Shown here piece by piece: positions 23,975 through 35,425 of a stretch of 64,000 nucleotides of DNA (the stretch's first letter is position 1; each line of letters opens with the position of its first letter). The stretch comes from Punica granatum. Taxonomy: Eukaryota; Streptophyta; Magnoliopsida; Myrtales; Lythraceae. Below the pieces are notes generated by a model. It was given only the letters and a program-made list of their open reading frames with translations, searched no databases and had not been told where the DNA came from. The stretch lies in assembly GCF_007655135.1 (NCBI RefSeq), contig NC_045131.1:26644001-26708000 (forward strand), written 5' to 3'. The translations under genes were made by a program, and so were the position numbers.

Positions 23975-26156
23975 ATGGCCGCGGCAGCCGCCTCCTCGGC
24001 CCACCTCTCCTCCGTCTTCTCCCTCTCCACCCACCCCCACCGCCACCGCTTCCACCTCCGAGGCCGCCTCTCCCTCTCCTCCAAGCCCTCCAAACTCCCC
24101 CTCCTCTCATCCCCGGCCTCATTACCCAAACCCGCCTTAATCAGAGCCCAACCCGAAGAGTCCGAGACCTTCCTCTTCACCAGCGGCGAAGAATCCGCGC
24201 CTGAGGAGCCCGCTTCCGAGGAGCCCGCTCCCGTCTCCGCCTCTGCCGCTGAAGAAGACGCTCCATTCGTGCCCCCTAGCCCGCCTGAGGACTTCATCCC
24301 GCCACCCTCGTTCGATGACGGCCCCCTCGAGACGGAGGATGAGATAGCTGCCGCCTACGAGGAGATCTACGGGCCCGCCTATAGCGGGGTCAGTCTCCTG
24401 GGGAGCGACATTTACGTGATGGACTCCAAGGTGAAGAAGACAACCGGGTTCGGGTCGAAGAACAAGAAGGAGAAGATCAAGGACGGGTTCGAGGAGCGGG
24501 TGGTCCAAGTCAGGCGGGTCACCAAGGTCGTTAAGGGAGGGAAGCAGCTTCATTTCCGGGCCATTGTCGTGGTCGGCGACAAGAAGGGCCAGGTCGGGGT
24601 TGGCGTCGGGAAGGCTAAGGAGGTCATCGCCGCGGTTCAGAAGTCGGCCGTTAATGCCCGGAGGAATATCATCACGGTCCCGATGACCAAGTACTTGACC
24701 TTCCCTCACAGGTAACAAATTCGGGTTTTTGATTCTGTCAAGTTTCTTCCTTTATTTGAATTGTCAAGCTGAGAGTATGAGATCTTTTATGGTCAATAGG
24801 CTTCGGACTTGCGAGTTCTCTGTTGAATAATGTAGAAATTTGATGTAGCTGTTTAGTCGAAAATCAGCGGTAGTTGTTCGATTGTGAACTGGGGTGTTTT
24901 GGATGTGTATCGATCGTTTGATTGAGCAGCATTGTGGTTGAAGCCTTGAAGATTTCTATCATTTTCGTTTACTTGGTGGATCTGTTGCTGCTCTGAAGTT
25001 GTTGATAATAGTGAGCTGCTGTCTTGTGAAGTTTGATGGGTTTGCTATTATCTAAATACAGAACTGATTCGCGAACATGAAAATGTGGTTTTGTGAGCTT
25101 CGGTGCGGAATGCTAATTGCACGGGTTAGAATATGTTGGGGAAGTGTCCTTAATTCCAGAGCATCAGCATGTCGAAGTTCATTATGTCGGATTAAATTTG
25201 TTGTCATTGTAGTCTTAGTCAACTGAACTAAGCAGTAGATCCTCTTGATACATGAAAGCTCTGGGAACAGGCTGGACGTTATATCTTTCCTGGGAAAGGG
25301 TCATTGTGCATTTTAAAAAGCTTGAGTACGGTACCGTGTCGATATTTCGTGATTATAAGGTTTGTCCTTGGGTCTGCTTTGTTTCCTGTGAAGTATATGG
25401 TTCGTTATTTGTTTGAAGTATTAGGGTAATTAGTTCCGATTCTGCGTCTGATAGCTACTGATACTCTTTGTTTTGCTTTGTTTGCCGTTATATATGACTG
25501 GGAAATGCATGATGTTGTTTCAAAAAACATTTGAAACAGGAAATCATCCGATAGGAAAATTTTGCCAGCTATACTAACTCCTTGCTTTTCAGGAATAGAT
25601 GTATCCACAAACATATGATTCTCTAAAAATTTTCCCAGTTTCCTGATTTTGCATCTTATTTTCCTTCAAAAGTTGTAGAAAAACGAAGGGAACATGTGTT
25701 GGACTGCATCTTATTTTCCCACAATTTTACTGTCCAACATGTTTATTTGAAATGTCTCTCTTTTCCTTGTTCTTCTCATGTCGAAAAGGAAACATGGAAC
25801 AAGGGGATCTAGGAAGCCTCACCCAGTTTCTCTGAACAGAGACAAACTGACCTTTTGACAGGCCACTATAAAAGGAGCCCTTAATTCTTTGATGCGACCT
25901 CAACAGGTCTGACGGAGACTATGGGGCAGCAAAAGTGATGCTTCGGCCCGCCTCTCCTGGTACCGGAGTCATTGCCGGAGGAGCTGTGAGAATCGTTCTT
26001 GAGATGGCAGGGGTTGAGAATGCCCTGGGGAAGCAGCTGGGGAGCAAGAACGCCCTCAACAACGCTAGGGCAACAGTCGTGGCGGTCCAGAAAATGAGGC
26101 AGTTCCGGGAAGTTGCTGAGGACCGAGGAATCCCGATGGAGGAGTTGTGGAAGTGA
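23975..26156 (+). CDS. RPS5: Plastid 30S ribosomal protein S5 (uS5c), two exons
   Basis: Join 23975-24711 and 25907-26156: 328 residues. The intron begins CACAG|GTAACA and ends CAACAG|G; the split codon encodes Arg246. Residues 1-~58 are Ala/Ser/Arg-rich with almost no acidic residues, as in chloroplast transit peptides. 60-135 is an acidic Pro/Glu-rich linker, usual in the plastid form. ~171-235 is the N-terminal S5 RNA-binding domain ([20 protein letters not shown], then [20 protein letters not shown]). 250-325 is the C-terminal S5 domain ([33 protein letters not shown]). S5 sits near the decoding centre and mRNA entry of the 30S subunit. The Arabidopsis counterpart is SCABRA1 (At2g33800, about 303 aa). 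The intron, exon 2 and 3' flank were duplicated downstream. Confidence 0.95.
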
Positions 26157-26879
26157 TCGGGTTTACATGTAAGTGAATGTTACTTAGATTTTTTGTGGCC
26201 TTTTGATATAATGGGATCCTTCTTCCTGGCTTAGCAGTCACAGAAGCAAGAAGCCATGTAGTTTATTTTCCTATTGAATTTTCATCCCATTATCGAGTTA
26301 TCTGTTATTCCATCGGTTTTTATTCCAACTGGTTTGAGCAAAGCCTCATGTCATATATGTTATATCATCTGCTGTGAGCTTATCATTGAATCGAAGTTTC
26401 TAACTGGTCTTGTCGAGGGTAGGTTTTCGTTGAAACTTCTAAGAGTCATTCCATCTTGACCGCGAACTTCACAGAACTGTACCAGGCCTCAAGCATGGAG
26501 AATCTACAGTCCCAAGTCGAACGCTTAGTGACGCAGCGATGATAAAAAAAACAAGCCTATATCTTCATTTAGACGAGAACAACCGTGAGATAAACTCAAG
26601 AAAGGAAGAACACTCGAAGTAGGAGAATGGTAATCTGATCTTGCATTCACTTGTAAATAGCTGAGAGGGCCTCCGCATCACTTGGACTAGCTGGCACTTC
26701 TTGCATTGGACCTGGCTATGTTCAAAACATGGCTAGCCATTCTCATCTTGGTTCTAACAATACTCAAAGATCGACGAGATCACCTAAAACCATAACCATC
26801 GCAGGCGTGTGATAACTCGAGAACTGTGAGAGCACGATTCTCTTCACGTGCTCATTATTTTTTTTAAAAAAAATCAGAA

Positions 26880-27218
26880 TCTATATATCGATATATAAAG
26901 GGAGAACTTGGCGTCCCCTAATAGTTACTTTTACCGTAATTTTACCACATTGTCTTCAAGAACTTCAATTATTATGAAAAAAGATAAATAGCATATCAAA
27001 TGTAGGGACAAAATAGTAAAAATAACCTTACCCATTTCTCTTAATAAACTTCTCTTCTTTTTACACGTGTCTCACTTTTCCATCACTCTTCTTCCCTACC
27101 TCACTATCCATTCCCTTTGTTTTCTTTTAATTTCATTTTAATATAACTTCTTCTTGGAAAATTTTTATATAATATCAATTAATTTATACGCCGCACATAG
27201 CGCGGGTATAAACTTTAG
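26880..27218 (+). mobile_element. Short non-autonomous Helitron
   Basis: The 5' end is A|TCTATATATCGATATATAAA at 26880. The 3' end has CGCCGCACATAGCGCGGG, then TATAAACTTTAG|T ending at 27218. It lies between A and T without a TSD and has a GC-rich stretch near the end, as Helitrons do. It falls where duplication copy 1 has sequence absent from copy 2. At 339 bp it encodes no Rep/helicase. Confidence 0.65.
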
Positions 27219-27474
27219 TGTATATATGTATTTGCACTTACATGGGAGTTAATTTCTTGCAATTCCTCATCGATATCTTCAGCACTAGGAAAAGAAAGCA
27301 CTGAACAGAGCCTCTTCATTATTCCTCCACCAAAATAAAAACAATGGTAAATTACCTAAAAAAGTGTAAACTTTTTTATATTTTGTCGATTTTAGCATTT
27401 TTTTTTCTTGACGTTAAAATGAACAAATTATCCATTTGATATCAATTTTAGTACAACATCAATTTTTCCATTAA

Positions 27475-27622
27475 TTTTTCGGTTACAACAGATGCCATGA
27501 CCTAATACAATGAAATAGAAATCCAAAAAAACTAATAAAGGGACTCAGATAATCTCACTGAGTATCGAATCTAAAATCTCTTCGTTACCAAACGAGGACG
27601 GCATGCGTCACTGTGTTACATT
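27475..27622 (-). mobile_element. tRNA-derived SINE (family B)
   Basis: The minus strand shows TAGATTCGATACTCAGTGAG (B-box region), then TCTGAGTCCCTTTATTAG and GTATTAGGTCATGGCATC. It parallels the copy at 40413 nearly word for word. A TSD was not fixed. Confidence 0.6.
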
Positions 27623-28529
27623 CTCTTTGATACGTTTAATTTAAACGGAAATTGCTTACGTGTATTACCGAAGTCAGGTGGTGATGAATGGTCGAGTGGA
27701 ACACACTGGATTTTTTTTAGTAAAAATTATTCTAGAAAATAGGAAGAAAAAAAGGCAAATAGAAAGGGGAATAGAGGAGGGGCGGTGGCTAGTGGAAGCC
27801 GGAATTGGGAGAGGCCAAAATTAGGGGTTCTCTCAATTTCGATGGGTGGGACCTCGATTACATCCAGCACCACCAATACACAAAAGTACATTAAAGATAA
27901 AGATACGAGGATATTTTCATAAACTCTCTCACTTGCATGTATATGCTGCATCAAATCTTAAAAATAAAGATATTTTAGAAAATATCGTAGACAAAGGTAT
28001 TAGTAATTTATAATAATCAATTAAATATTTAAAAATATTCCACCGGAAAAAAAGATTTAAAAATTAGAAAAAAATTCAAAAATCTCAAAAAAAAAAAAAG
28101 TAAATATAGATGTAGGTATAGATATAGATAATTTAGCCCATACATGCACCCACAAGATTCACCGTTGTCAATTCAGATATGAAGTTCTCGTTGAAGTTAC
28201 CCTGCTGCTCATGCTTCTGCTTCCTCCAGAGTAAGAAGAGCACATACACGAGGATAAGGGCGAAGCTTTCCAAAGGTGACTCGAGAAAGCCGGATAGGAT
28301 TGCTCTGCGAGTGTTCCCGTTCCTCGATCGATCCGTACCAAACACGACCTTAGGTTGTTTCTTACTTGTAGGAATGCTAAATTTGTTCTTTTCCCATCTA
28401 GAATCTGGATGAAGATGGAGTCATGTAATTGCGATTTGTGAGGCAAGTTGATGTCTTCTATGCGTTTGAGGACAATGTTCTCATGTTACTCGCATTTTCC
28501 CTTTTCTTACAGTATCGGGTGAAGGTTTC

Positions 28530-28532
<3 letters not shown>

Positions 28533-28564
<32 letters not shown>
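28533..28564. repeat. (AT)n microsatellite
   Basis: About 16 uninterrupted AT units, present only in duplication copy 1. Confidence 0.95.
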
Positions 28565-28566
<2 letters not shown>

Positions 28567-28640
28567 TATACTTATTTTCCTCCCGCAGTCGTCCAATCAA
28601 TGGATTTATTGACCGATGGAGAGATTATTACTTATACGAT

Positions 28641-29080
28641 CCAAATTAGAACTAGGAATACACAACTACATGTCAAACTAGGACCCGCTACTCGCCTTTA
28701 TTGACATCGGTTCATCCGTGATCCTTCATATACTTGGTATTTCCTTATATTGCATGGCTAAGTAGGATTATGATTAAATTATCCAGGCAAGCGATTAGAC
28801 TAATTTTAATTAGAAATATGAATGAATCTTTTAATTGCTCTTGATGAAACTATGTCATTGTATAGCCTATTGGCAAAGCGTCATCTTGTCCTGTCCACTA
28901 AGTACTTCGAGTGGGTTTTGACTCCGTCCACTGTAAGTAAAGTTCATCCACTACCAACGAGATTTGCTATCGCATCATGCCTTGTGAATGAGATCTTTCT
29001 AGGTAAGCACTAATATTTATTGATATTTTGTCAGGGGGCATTCGCAAGGAATTTGGATTTTGGTTTTCAATTCTTTTGAG
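28641..29080. other. Unique DNA between the two duplication copies
   Basis: The plus frame at 28822-29013 opens with an ATG (MNLLIALDETMSLYSLLAKR...) but has no recognisable motif. TTTTGTCAG|GGGGC (29028-29040) resembles a splice acceptor. I do not support a gene here. Confidence 0.4.
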
Positions 29081-32000
29081 TGAAAATCGGGTTTTTGATT
29101 TCGTTGACTTCCTTAATTCCCTTTTATAACGTTGAGAATATGAGATTGATTGATGATTTGCTAGTTCTTTGCTGAGCAATGTAGTGATCTGATGAAGCTC
29201 TCTAGTCGAAAATCATTAGCAGTGGCAGCACCCTTTTAAGCTTCATAGGCTGTAGGAATGTGAACTGCAGTATGATGGATGCGAATCGGTTGTTCGTTTG
29301 GGCAGTACTGCCTTTGAAATCTCGAGAAACCTTTCACATATTTGATTACTTGGTGGAATTATTGCCGCTCAGGAAGATGCTGCTAATAGTCACAGCTACC
29401 TTGTGAAGTTAATGGCTTTACTATTATCTAGATGCAGAACTGATTCATGAATATGACATGTGGTTTTGCGAAGCCTCGTGTGAATGCAAATTGCAATGTC
29501 TGTTTTGGTGGCCAGAATTTCTCAGCACACGAGTTAAATATATGTTGGGGATTACATTAGTTCTCATTGTAGTCCTTGACGAGCGAACTAATCAGTAGAC
29601 GAGATCCACTTGATACATGAAAGCTGTGGGAGCAGGCTGGAAGTTTATATCTTTCTGAGGAAAGTATCATTCTGTTTGCGCTTCAGATCGCTTGAGAATG
29701 ATGACAGGTCGATAGTTCAGGATTAGAAGGCTTGTTCTTGGGGTTGCTTTGTTTCCTGTCAAGTATGTGTGGATCATTACGAGTGAAGTACTGGGGATTG
29801 TTAGTTCTAATTCTGTGAATGATATTCTGTTTTGTTTCTTTTCCCGTTATCAATGTCTTCGAAGTGGATGGTTTTGGTTAAGAAATCATTTTGAAACAGG
29901 AAATCATCTGATACAAACTCTTTGATTTTCAGGAAAATTGATATATTCACAAACATACGATTTTGATAAACCATACCAAGTATTCTGATTTTGCATCTTA
30001 TTTTCCTTCGGAAAATGAAGAAAAGATAAAGGTCATGAATCTCAGAAAACACGCAACAGTCCAACATGTCCTGTGAAATCTGACTCACATTTCTTTTCCT
30101 TGTTATCGTCATCCCGAAAAAGAAAACACGAAACAAACCTCGGCCACTTCGTCTGAAAAGAGACAGACTGACCAACCTTGTCATACAAGCCAATATAAGA
30201 TGAGCCCTTAGATCTTTGATGCTACTTCCAGTAGGTCCGAACGAGAATATGGGGCAATGAAAGTGATGCTTTTTCCGGTGTCTCCTGGTACCAAAGCCAT
30301 GGCGGGAGGAGCTGTGAGAATCGTTCTCGAGTGGCAAGAGTCGAGAAGGCCCAGCGGAAGCAACCGAGGGAGAAAGAACGCCCTCAACAATTACATGTAT
30401 GTGAATCGTATGTGGGTTTCTTGTGGCGTTTGGATATATAATGGGATCCTTATTTTATTCCTGTCTTAGCATTCACAGAAGCAAGAAGTCATATAGTTTC
30501 TCGTTCTCCGAGTGAATGTTCCTCCGAGATATCTGTTGTTCCATCAAATTTTATCCCAAATGGTTTGAGCAAAGCCTTATGTATGCCGTCATCTGCTATG
30601 ATTTGCCATTGGATCAAAGCTTCTGTCTGCTCTTGTCAATGGTAACAATTCTTTTGAATTGTTGTTAGTCATTTCATCTCGACCGCGAACTACTGCCAAG
30701 GGCCTCAAGCGTGGAGAATTTAAGTTGCAAGTAAAATTCAGAGGCATGGAACAGCTGCTGGTTCTCGTTTATGCCCTTGCTATATTCATAACATCTAAAT
30801 ATGGTTAACCATTTTCATTCTGGTTCAAATTAAAAACGAAGGATCGAACAAATCACTTCAAAATCATCAACATCTTACGCTTCTGATAAATCATGAATTG
30901 TGAGCTATTTTGTAGGATAATTGAGCCCAACCTAACGAGATTTGCCCTTATGGTTACCAACCTGACTAATCTGATTGGACATTTCCTCACAATTGTGGTA
31001 TTTGCAAATATTTGTGGGACTCATTATCCGGGTCTCCTGCATGATACGGTTAGTGTGCTGTGAAAAGTGTCGGTCCTTCCTATCTGTTGTAACAAAGACC
31101 ACTGCCGGGATTGCACTTTGTTTTTGTGACTGCTCAAAATCCACACAAAGCAAAGTTCCTATCACCCGAAGGAATGAGGAGACTAAAGACTCGTGGTTCG
31201 TGATAAGAATGGAGATCCCATCAGAGGCCATTCACAGAGTCATTCATTGCTAATTCATGAATTCAGCCCAAAAGATCCTCAAGAAAACTTCTAGAACAAG
31301 TAATCCTAAAACACTCTCAGCTTACTGCCATGATTTCTTAGATAGAAATTCCAACAATTTCTCTGCTGTAAGATCATGAGTCTTATCACATGCATGGCAG
31401 TGGAGTCCACCGAGAAGTAACCCGTACATTCTCTACTATAAAATGATCAGAATCGATATATATTTTTGTCCCTTGATGAGAATCAATATCTTGCAAGCTT
31501 CATCAATTATCTTCGGCACAAGGAAAAGAAAGCACAAGTAGCCTATCCTTTATTCCTCCACCAAAGTAAAAATAATGCAAGAAAAGGCAGAGAGGAAAGC
31601 ATATTTTCTTCTGTAAAAGGATTGGAATAGCATCTGAGGTAGATTAGGAAGAGAAAACCTCAAGGAAACCATTTTCTCGTTATAATTAATGGCAAAATAG
31701 TAATTAAAAAACTTTTGAAAAAATAAAATAATACTAATTTGTGATATAAAAGCTGCTGTAATGCAGAGAAAATTGGGCGCTTGGAACAAATTCAGAGATG
31801 AAGTTCTTATTTCAGTTCCCCTGCTGTTCATGCTTCTGCTTCATCAAGCCAAAGAAGAGCAAACACCACAAAGATAAGGAGGAAACTCCCAAAGGCGACT
31901 GAACAATGCCCGGATAGGACCGCTTTGCGAGTATTTCCGTTCCTCTGTACCAGACACATCCTTAATTCCTTGTTTCTTTACTCGCGGGGACGTTCGGTTT

Positions 32001-32215
32001 GTTCTCTCCCCATCTCGAATCCATATGAAGATGTAGTCATGTAATTGTGCGGCAAGTTGATGTCCTCCTTGTATTTGACAACAATATTACCATGTTACTG
32101 GTCATTTTTAGACCATTCTAATATCAATCGGCGAAGGTCTCATGTATCAAAAAACTCTTTCCTCCCGCAGTCCAACTAACGGATTGGCGATATGATCATG
32201 AGTTGTTCTCAGTGT
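29081..32215 (+). repeat. Copy 2 of the tandem segmental duplication
   Basis: It is homologous to 24712-28640. The first shared text, ATCGGGTTTTTGATTTCGTTGACTTCC, corresponds to the S5 intron a few bases after the donor site. Similarity continues through exon 2 (30236-30396), the downstream AATGGGATCCTT and GAAGCAAGAAG blocks, and ends at CCTCCCGCAGTCCAACTAACGGATT (~32160-32190). Substitutions and indels are frequent, so the event is not recent. Confidence 0.85.
30236..30396 (+). pseudogene. Truncated second-exon copy of the plastid S5 gene
   Basis: After a retained acceptor-like TTCCAGTAG|GTC, the frame reads [12 protein letters not shown], then [17 protein letters not shown], matching the S5 C-terminal domain. 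A one-base deletion after VRIVLE shifts the frame through SRRPSGSN, and a compensating insertion restores KNALNN. The last ~30 residues are then lost, and the text reads ACATGTATGTGAATCG, the 3' flank of the parent. No exon 1 precedes it. It cannot make S5. The preserved acceptor could still allow splicing from a remote donor, which is speculative. Confidence 0.85.
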
Positions 32216-32320
32216 ATTGGTTGGCGCTAATCTTCAGTTAGACGTCGCCTTGTTGAACCCTTACAAGCCCGCCTACTTGCAGCGCTATTTACCAATTGCA
32301 ACACGTCTAGCGGTTGAAAC

Positions 32321-32350
32321 TTTCTTTCTTTCTTTCTTTCTTTCTTTTTT
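32321..32350. repeat. (CTTT)n microsatellite
   Basis: About seven TTTC units, followed by a T-rich stretch. Confidence 0.9.
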
Positions 32351-32496
32351 CTTTTTTTTTTCCCTTGATAGGATGGCTGAAACCTTTTTAGTTACATATT
32401 ATTGACATTGTGTAAGGATACATTTTATAACACTACTGATTTAGGGCCATGGAAAGGATTCTTTTGGTTTCCAATTCCTAAATACCAACAGTTATT

Positions 32497-32672
32497 ACCA
32501 ACAAAATTGTTGGTTGAGTGATAAGCAACTCACTCCCATAAGAAAAATAACACAAGTTCAAATCCCGGGAAGTGCACTTATTGGAAGGAAAAATAATTTT
32601 TAATATTCGATCTCCTAACTGAATTAGTCAAATCCCATTAGGCTTCTGAATATCATGATACACACTGAAAAA
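32497..32672 (+). mobile_element. Family A SINE with 16-bp TSD
   Basis: The head TTGTTGGTTGAGTGATAAGC and CAAGTTCAAATCCCG are tRNA-like A/B boxes. The 3' half, ACTGAATTAGTCAAATCCCA then TTAGGCTTCTGAATATCATG, matches the 6077 copy. TSD AATACCAACAGTTATT (32481-32496) and AATACGAACAGTTATT (32673-32688) differ at one base. It lies 260 bp upstream of the RALF start codon. Confidence 0.8.
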
Positions 32673-32709
32673 AATACGAACAGTTATTGGCGTTAAGACA
32701 ACAAACGGC

Positions 32710-32717
32710 TATTTATA
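32710..32717 (+). promoter_or_regulatory. Probable TATA box of the RALF gene
   Basis: TATTTATA lies about 213 bp upstream of the chosen ATG. Distance and sequence fit a core promoter, with a 5' UTR of roughly 180 nt. It is right after the SINE insertion. Confidence 0.45.
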
Positions 32718-32929
32718 GTCCCTCCACAGGTTTAATGTTCTTTTGTCTTCTCCTCCACTAATCAACAAAACAACAAACCAATCCCAACATTCTCGTTCCA
32801 TCACAAGTAAAAGGAAACGGAGTCTTAGCTAAATCTGTTATCATCCCCCATTTAGTTATATCTCCCTTGCTCTTCATAATGCTCCTTCATTCCAGCTCCT
32901 CTCTTCATTCCGATCTCCGAAGTTGTGAG

Positions 32930-33262
32930 ATGGGACCCCGATTCTGGCTTGTCTTCCTAGTCCTGGCCCTGGCCCTGGTGTCAGGGTCATGCTCCTCTGT
33001 GTTCGACGATGTTCAGGTCGTCTCCCGGTCCGGTACGGTTGGAGACCTCATCGGGGAGGACAACGAACTGATGTTGGACTCAGAGATTAACCGGCGCCAG
33101 CTCGCCCAGAAGCGGTACATCAGCTACGGTGCCCTGAAGAAGAACTCTATCCCGTGCAACCGGCGGGGCCAGTCTTATTACAACTGCACCAAACAGAAAA
33201 AGGCTAACCCTTACAGGCGCGGTTGCAGTGCCATTACTCATTGCAAGAGGATGACTGACTAA
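32930..33262 (+). CDS. RALF-like secreted peptide precursor
   Basis: The product is a 110-residue intronless prepropeptide. Residues 1-~21 (MGPRFWLVFLVLALALVSGS) are a signal peptide. An acidic propeptide follows. RRQL at 55-58 is the site-1-protease (S1P/SBT6.1) cleavage site of RALF precursors. The mature part carries YISY (63-66), needed for receptor binding, then four Cys at 76, 86, 99 and 105 for two disulfides, plus ANPYRRGCS and a basic end. RALFs bind CrRLK1L receptors such as FERONIA with LLG co-receptors and alter apoplastic pH, growth and immunity. An in-frame ATG at 32879 would add 17 residues before the signal peptide; the shorter start gives the usual family length. All hallmark residues are present. 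The subfamily looks like the long RALF33/RALF1 type. Confidence 0.93.
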   Translation: MGPRFWLVFLVLALALVSGSCSSVFDDVQVVSRSGTVGDLIGEDNELMLDSEINRRQLAQKRYISYGALKKNSIPCNRRGQSYYNCTKQKKANPYRRGCSAITHCKRMTD

Positions 33263-34055
33263 TGAAACCGATGCCGGGATAATATGGATCGGTCAAATCC
33301 AATACTTTTGCTTTGTTGACACCTCCGTATGTATGCATTAATTCGTTTTCCCTTTTCAGTACGTACATTGTGTTTTCCTTGGCTCGACATGTTCTTGTTC
33401 CTCATTGTTTCAATTAATTGATCTTTATTAATTATGTTTGTGCCATAGATAGAATGCTGATTTCTCCCATTTTGTGGTCATACTTTAGGAGCCTCCTACG
33501 AACATACCTTCTTTTGTTAATACTTCTTATCTATTTTCACCTTATGAAAGAGATCGGTTATATAGAGATGCATCATGGCCCTAGTAAAGGACAATAAACT
33601 AGAAATATTGAGACATGAAAAGCTTGGCAGATATAATTGATTGGCTCAAAACACTCTTATAAGTTAAGTACAATATTATCACCCATACCCCTTATTATTT
33701 GTTAGGATTTTTATTTTATCTGTAATAGATAGGCCCACGGATTTTCTTTGTAACCGAAGATTAAAAAATATATATCAGCACGTTGACACCGTTTTTCAAA
33801 TTATAATAGTCATTCATAAATTTTGCAGGGTTTTGTAATTTGCCTCTGATAAATTCGAAATCCCCATTTCATTTTCAAACATCAAAAGATTGTTTCTTGG
33901 AAAGAGATGATATCTGAACTCGTAAATGATTTTGGGTACTTATCTCTAATCAAATTGTCGCTTGTAAGCAAAGGTAGGACAATTTTTTCCAACTTAGTGG
34001 AAGTGGAATGAAAGGGACTCCGCTAATTTGGGCAGCTTAATTAAGATACTGCCCT
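33263..34055. other. Downstream region of the RALF gene
   Basis: AT-rich intergenic DNA, no further gene seen. Confidence 0.6.
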
Positions 34056-35425
34056 CACTACTACAAACATCGCCCTTACTTACGAAAATTATCGAGAAAA
34101 TATCCCTCGATGCAGGTAAGTCGCCGACGAGGCGCCGAAAAATTTTTCCAGCGAATTAGCGGCGTCTTACATGTGGAAATGCTGCAGCTAAATTACCGAG
34201 GAAAATTTCCTCGGTATGTCCTCGATAACTATTAAAAAAATAAACATTACATCAGCGAATAATTTTCCTTGAAAAGTGATCGAAATATTTTTTGGCGACT
34301 TTACGAGGGAACATCCCCCGATATTAAAATATAATAACATTTTTAAACGTATCGAGGGAACAGATTCATTGATACCCCGCGCGAAAAGTTTTCCGGCGGG
34401 GTGCCAAGGGATGTTCCCTCGCTAATTATAAAAATAAAATAAATTGTGTCAACAATTGACCGTTACCTCTGTCTCTCTCCTTGTCTCACTTTGCTATTCA
34501 CGTCTCTCGATCTCTCTCTGCCATTTCGCTTCTCCTTTTCTCTCTCCTTATGTATGGAGAATGTGAGATGTGTTAAACTGAAGTTATTCCTACGTACCAT
34601 GCATCACGATTGGGTTCATGATGTGATGAGTAAAATATGAACAATGTGACATGTTTGTTTTTAAGACAATGTGATATGTTTCTACTGTATGGAGAATGTG
34701 ATGTGGTGAATATATTTGTCTGAGATAGGCATAAGTAATTATGGAAAATGTAATGCAAGACTCAATACATCGCCTTCTAGGTCTATAATGTTGATTGTTT
34801 TCCTTTATTAGAGGCATCAGAAAAAAAAATATATAGTGGAATCGATCTCCTACCTATTCGTAGTAGGAAATCATGAATTTTGATGTCTGATGCAGTTAAC
34901 TTCTATACAGCCAATAATTCATTGACTTTTACTTTGCCCAGGAAACGTTCATTGTCTTGCATAAAATTTTATGAAAGTTGATGATGCATTCATTTCACAA
35001 GTGAGATTTTTGTTGGTAATTTTTTTAGTTATACCGCTTATTAGGCTATGAGTATCCTTATAACATATAAAGAAAAAGAAAAGTTGTCTCCTTCATGTCT
35101 TGTGTTGAACTGCAATTCAGTGGCCTTAGTACTCTCAACAAGAGCACAAATTGGTGAGGATGGAAATCCACACGGGGTAGTCGCTGAAGTGGTCGGCGGC
35201 GATATAGTCATGGCGGGGTAAGGGAAGCTGTGGAAACAGACGCATGGGAGAAGTGAGGAGTCTGACGTATTATAATAGTTATTGAGGAAATTTCTCTCGA
35301 TAATCAATTTTTTTACTTTTACTTTTTTATAAATTGTCAATCATTCCGAGGATTTATCGATAGATATATCCTCAATATTTACTCGGTGTTATCGACGGAA
35401 TTTCGTCAATATTTCCTAAGGCCTT
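34056..35425 (+). mobile_element. CACTA (En/Spm-like) element relic
   Basis: It starts with CACTACTACAAACATCGCCC, a typical CACTA terminus. Numerous subterminal motifs follow (CCTCGAT, TCGAGGGA, GCCGACGAGGCG, CCTCGGTATGTCCTCGATA) to 34430. Similar motifs reappear at 35280-35415 (TCTCTCGATAA, GAGGATTTATCGAT, TTATCGACGGAATTTCG), marking the other subterminal zone. The right terminal CACTA sequence is not recognisable and the interior has no transposase. Confidence 0.6.

Larger units (their letters stand above)
24712..28640 (+). repeat. Copy 1 of a tandem segmental duplication
   Basis: From just after the S5 exon 1 donor site to about 28640, this segment matches 29081-32215 in the same order: intron text (ATCGGGTTTTTGATT-type), exon 2, the AATGGGATCCTT 3' flank, AGGAAAAGAAAGCAC, CTGCTGCTCATGCTTCTGCT, AGTCATGTAATTG, CCTCCCGCAGTC. 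Copy 1 has extra insertions (a Helitron at 26880, a SINE near 27475, an AT microsatellite at 28533), which explains its greater length. Confidence 0.85.

Noticed and set aside
24137..24718. 193-residue minus frame over S5 exon 1
   Set aside because: Shadow of the S5 exon, without motifs of its own.
29807..30337. 176-residue minus frame over the S5 pseudogene
   Set aside because: It crosses intron- and exon-derived sequence antisense and has no ATG-supported or motif-supported product.
30932..31253. Cys-containing plus frame and a minus frame near 31000
   Set aside because: Spacing of the cysteines matches no zinc-finger type I know, and no homologous frame was identified in duplication copy 1.
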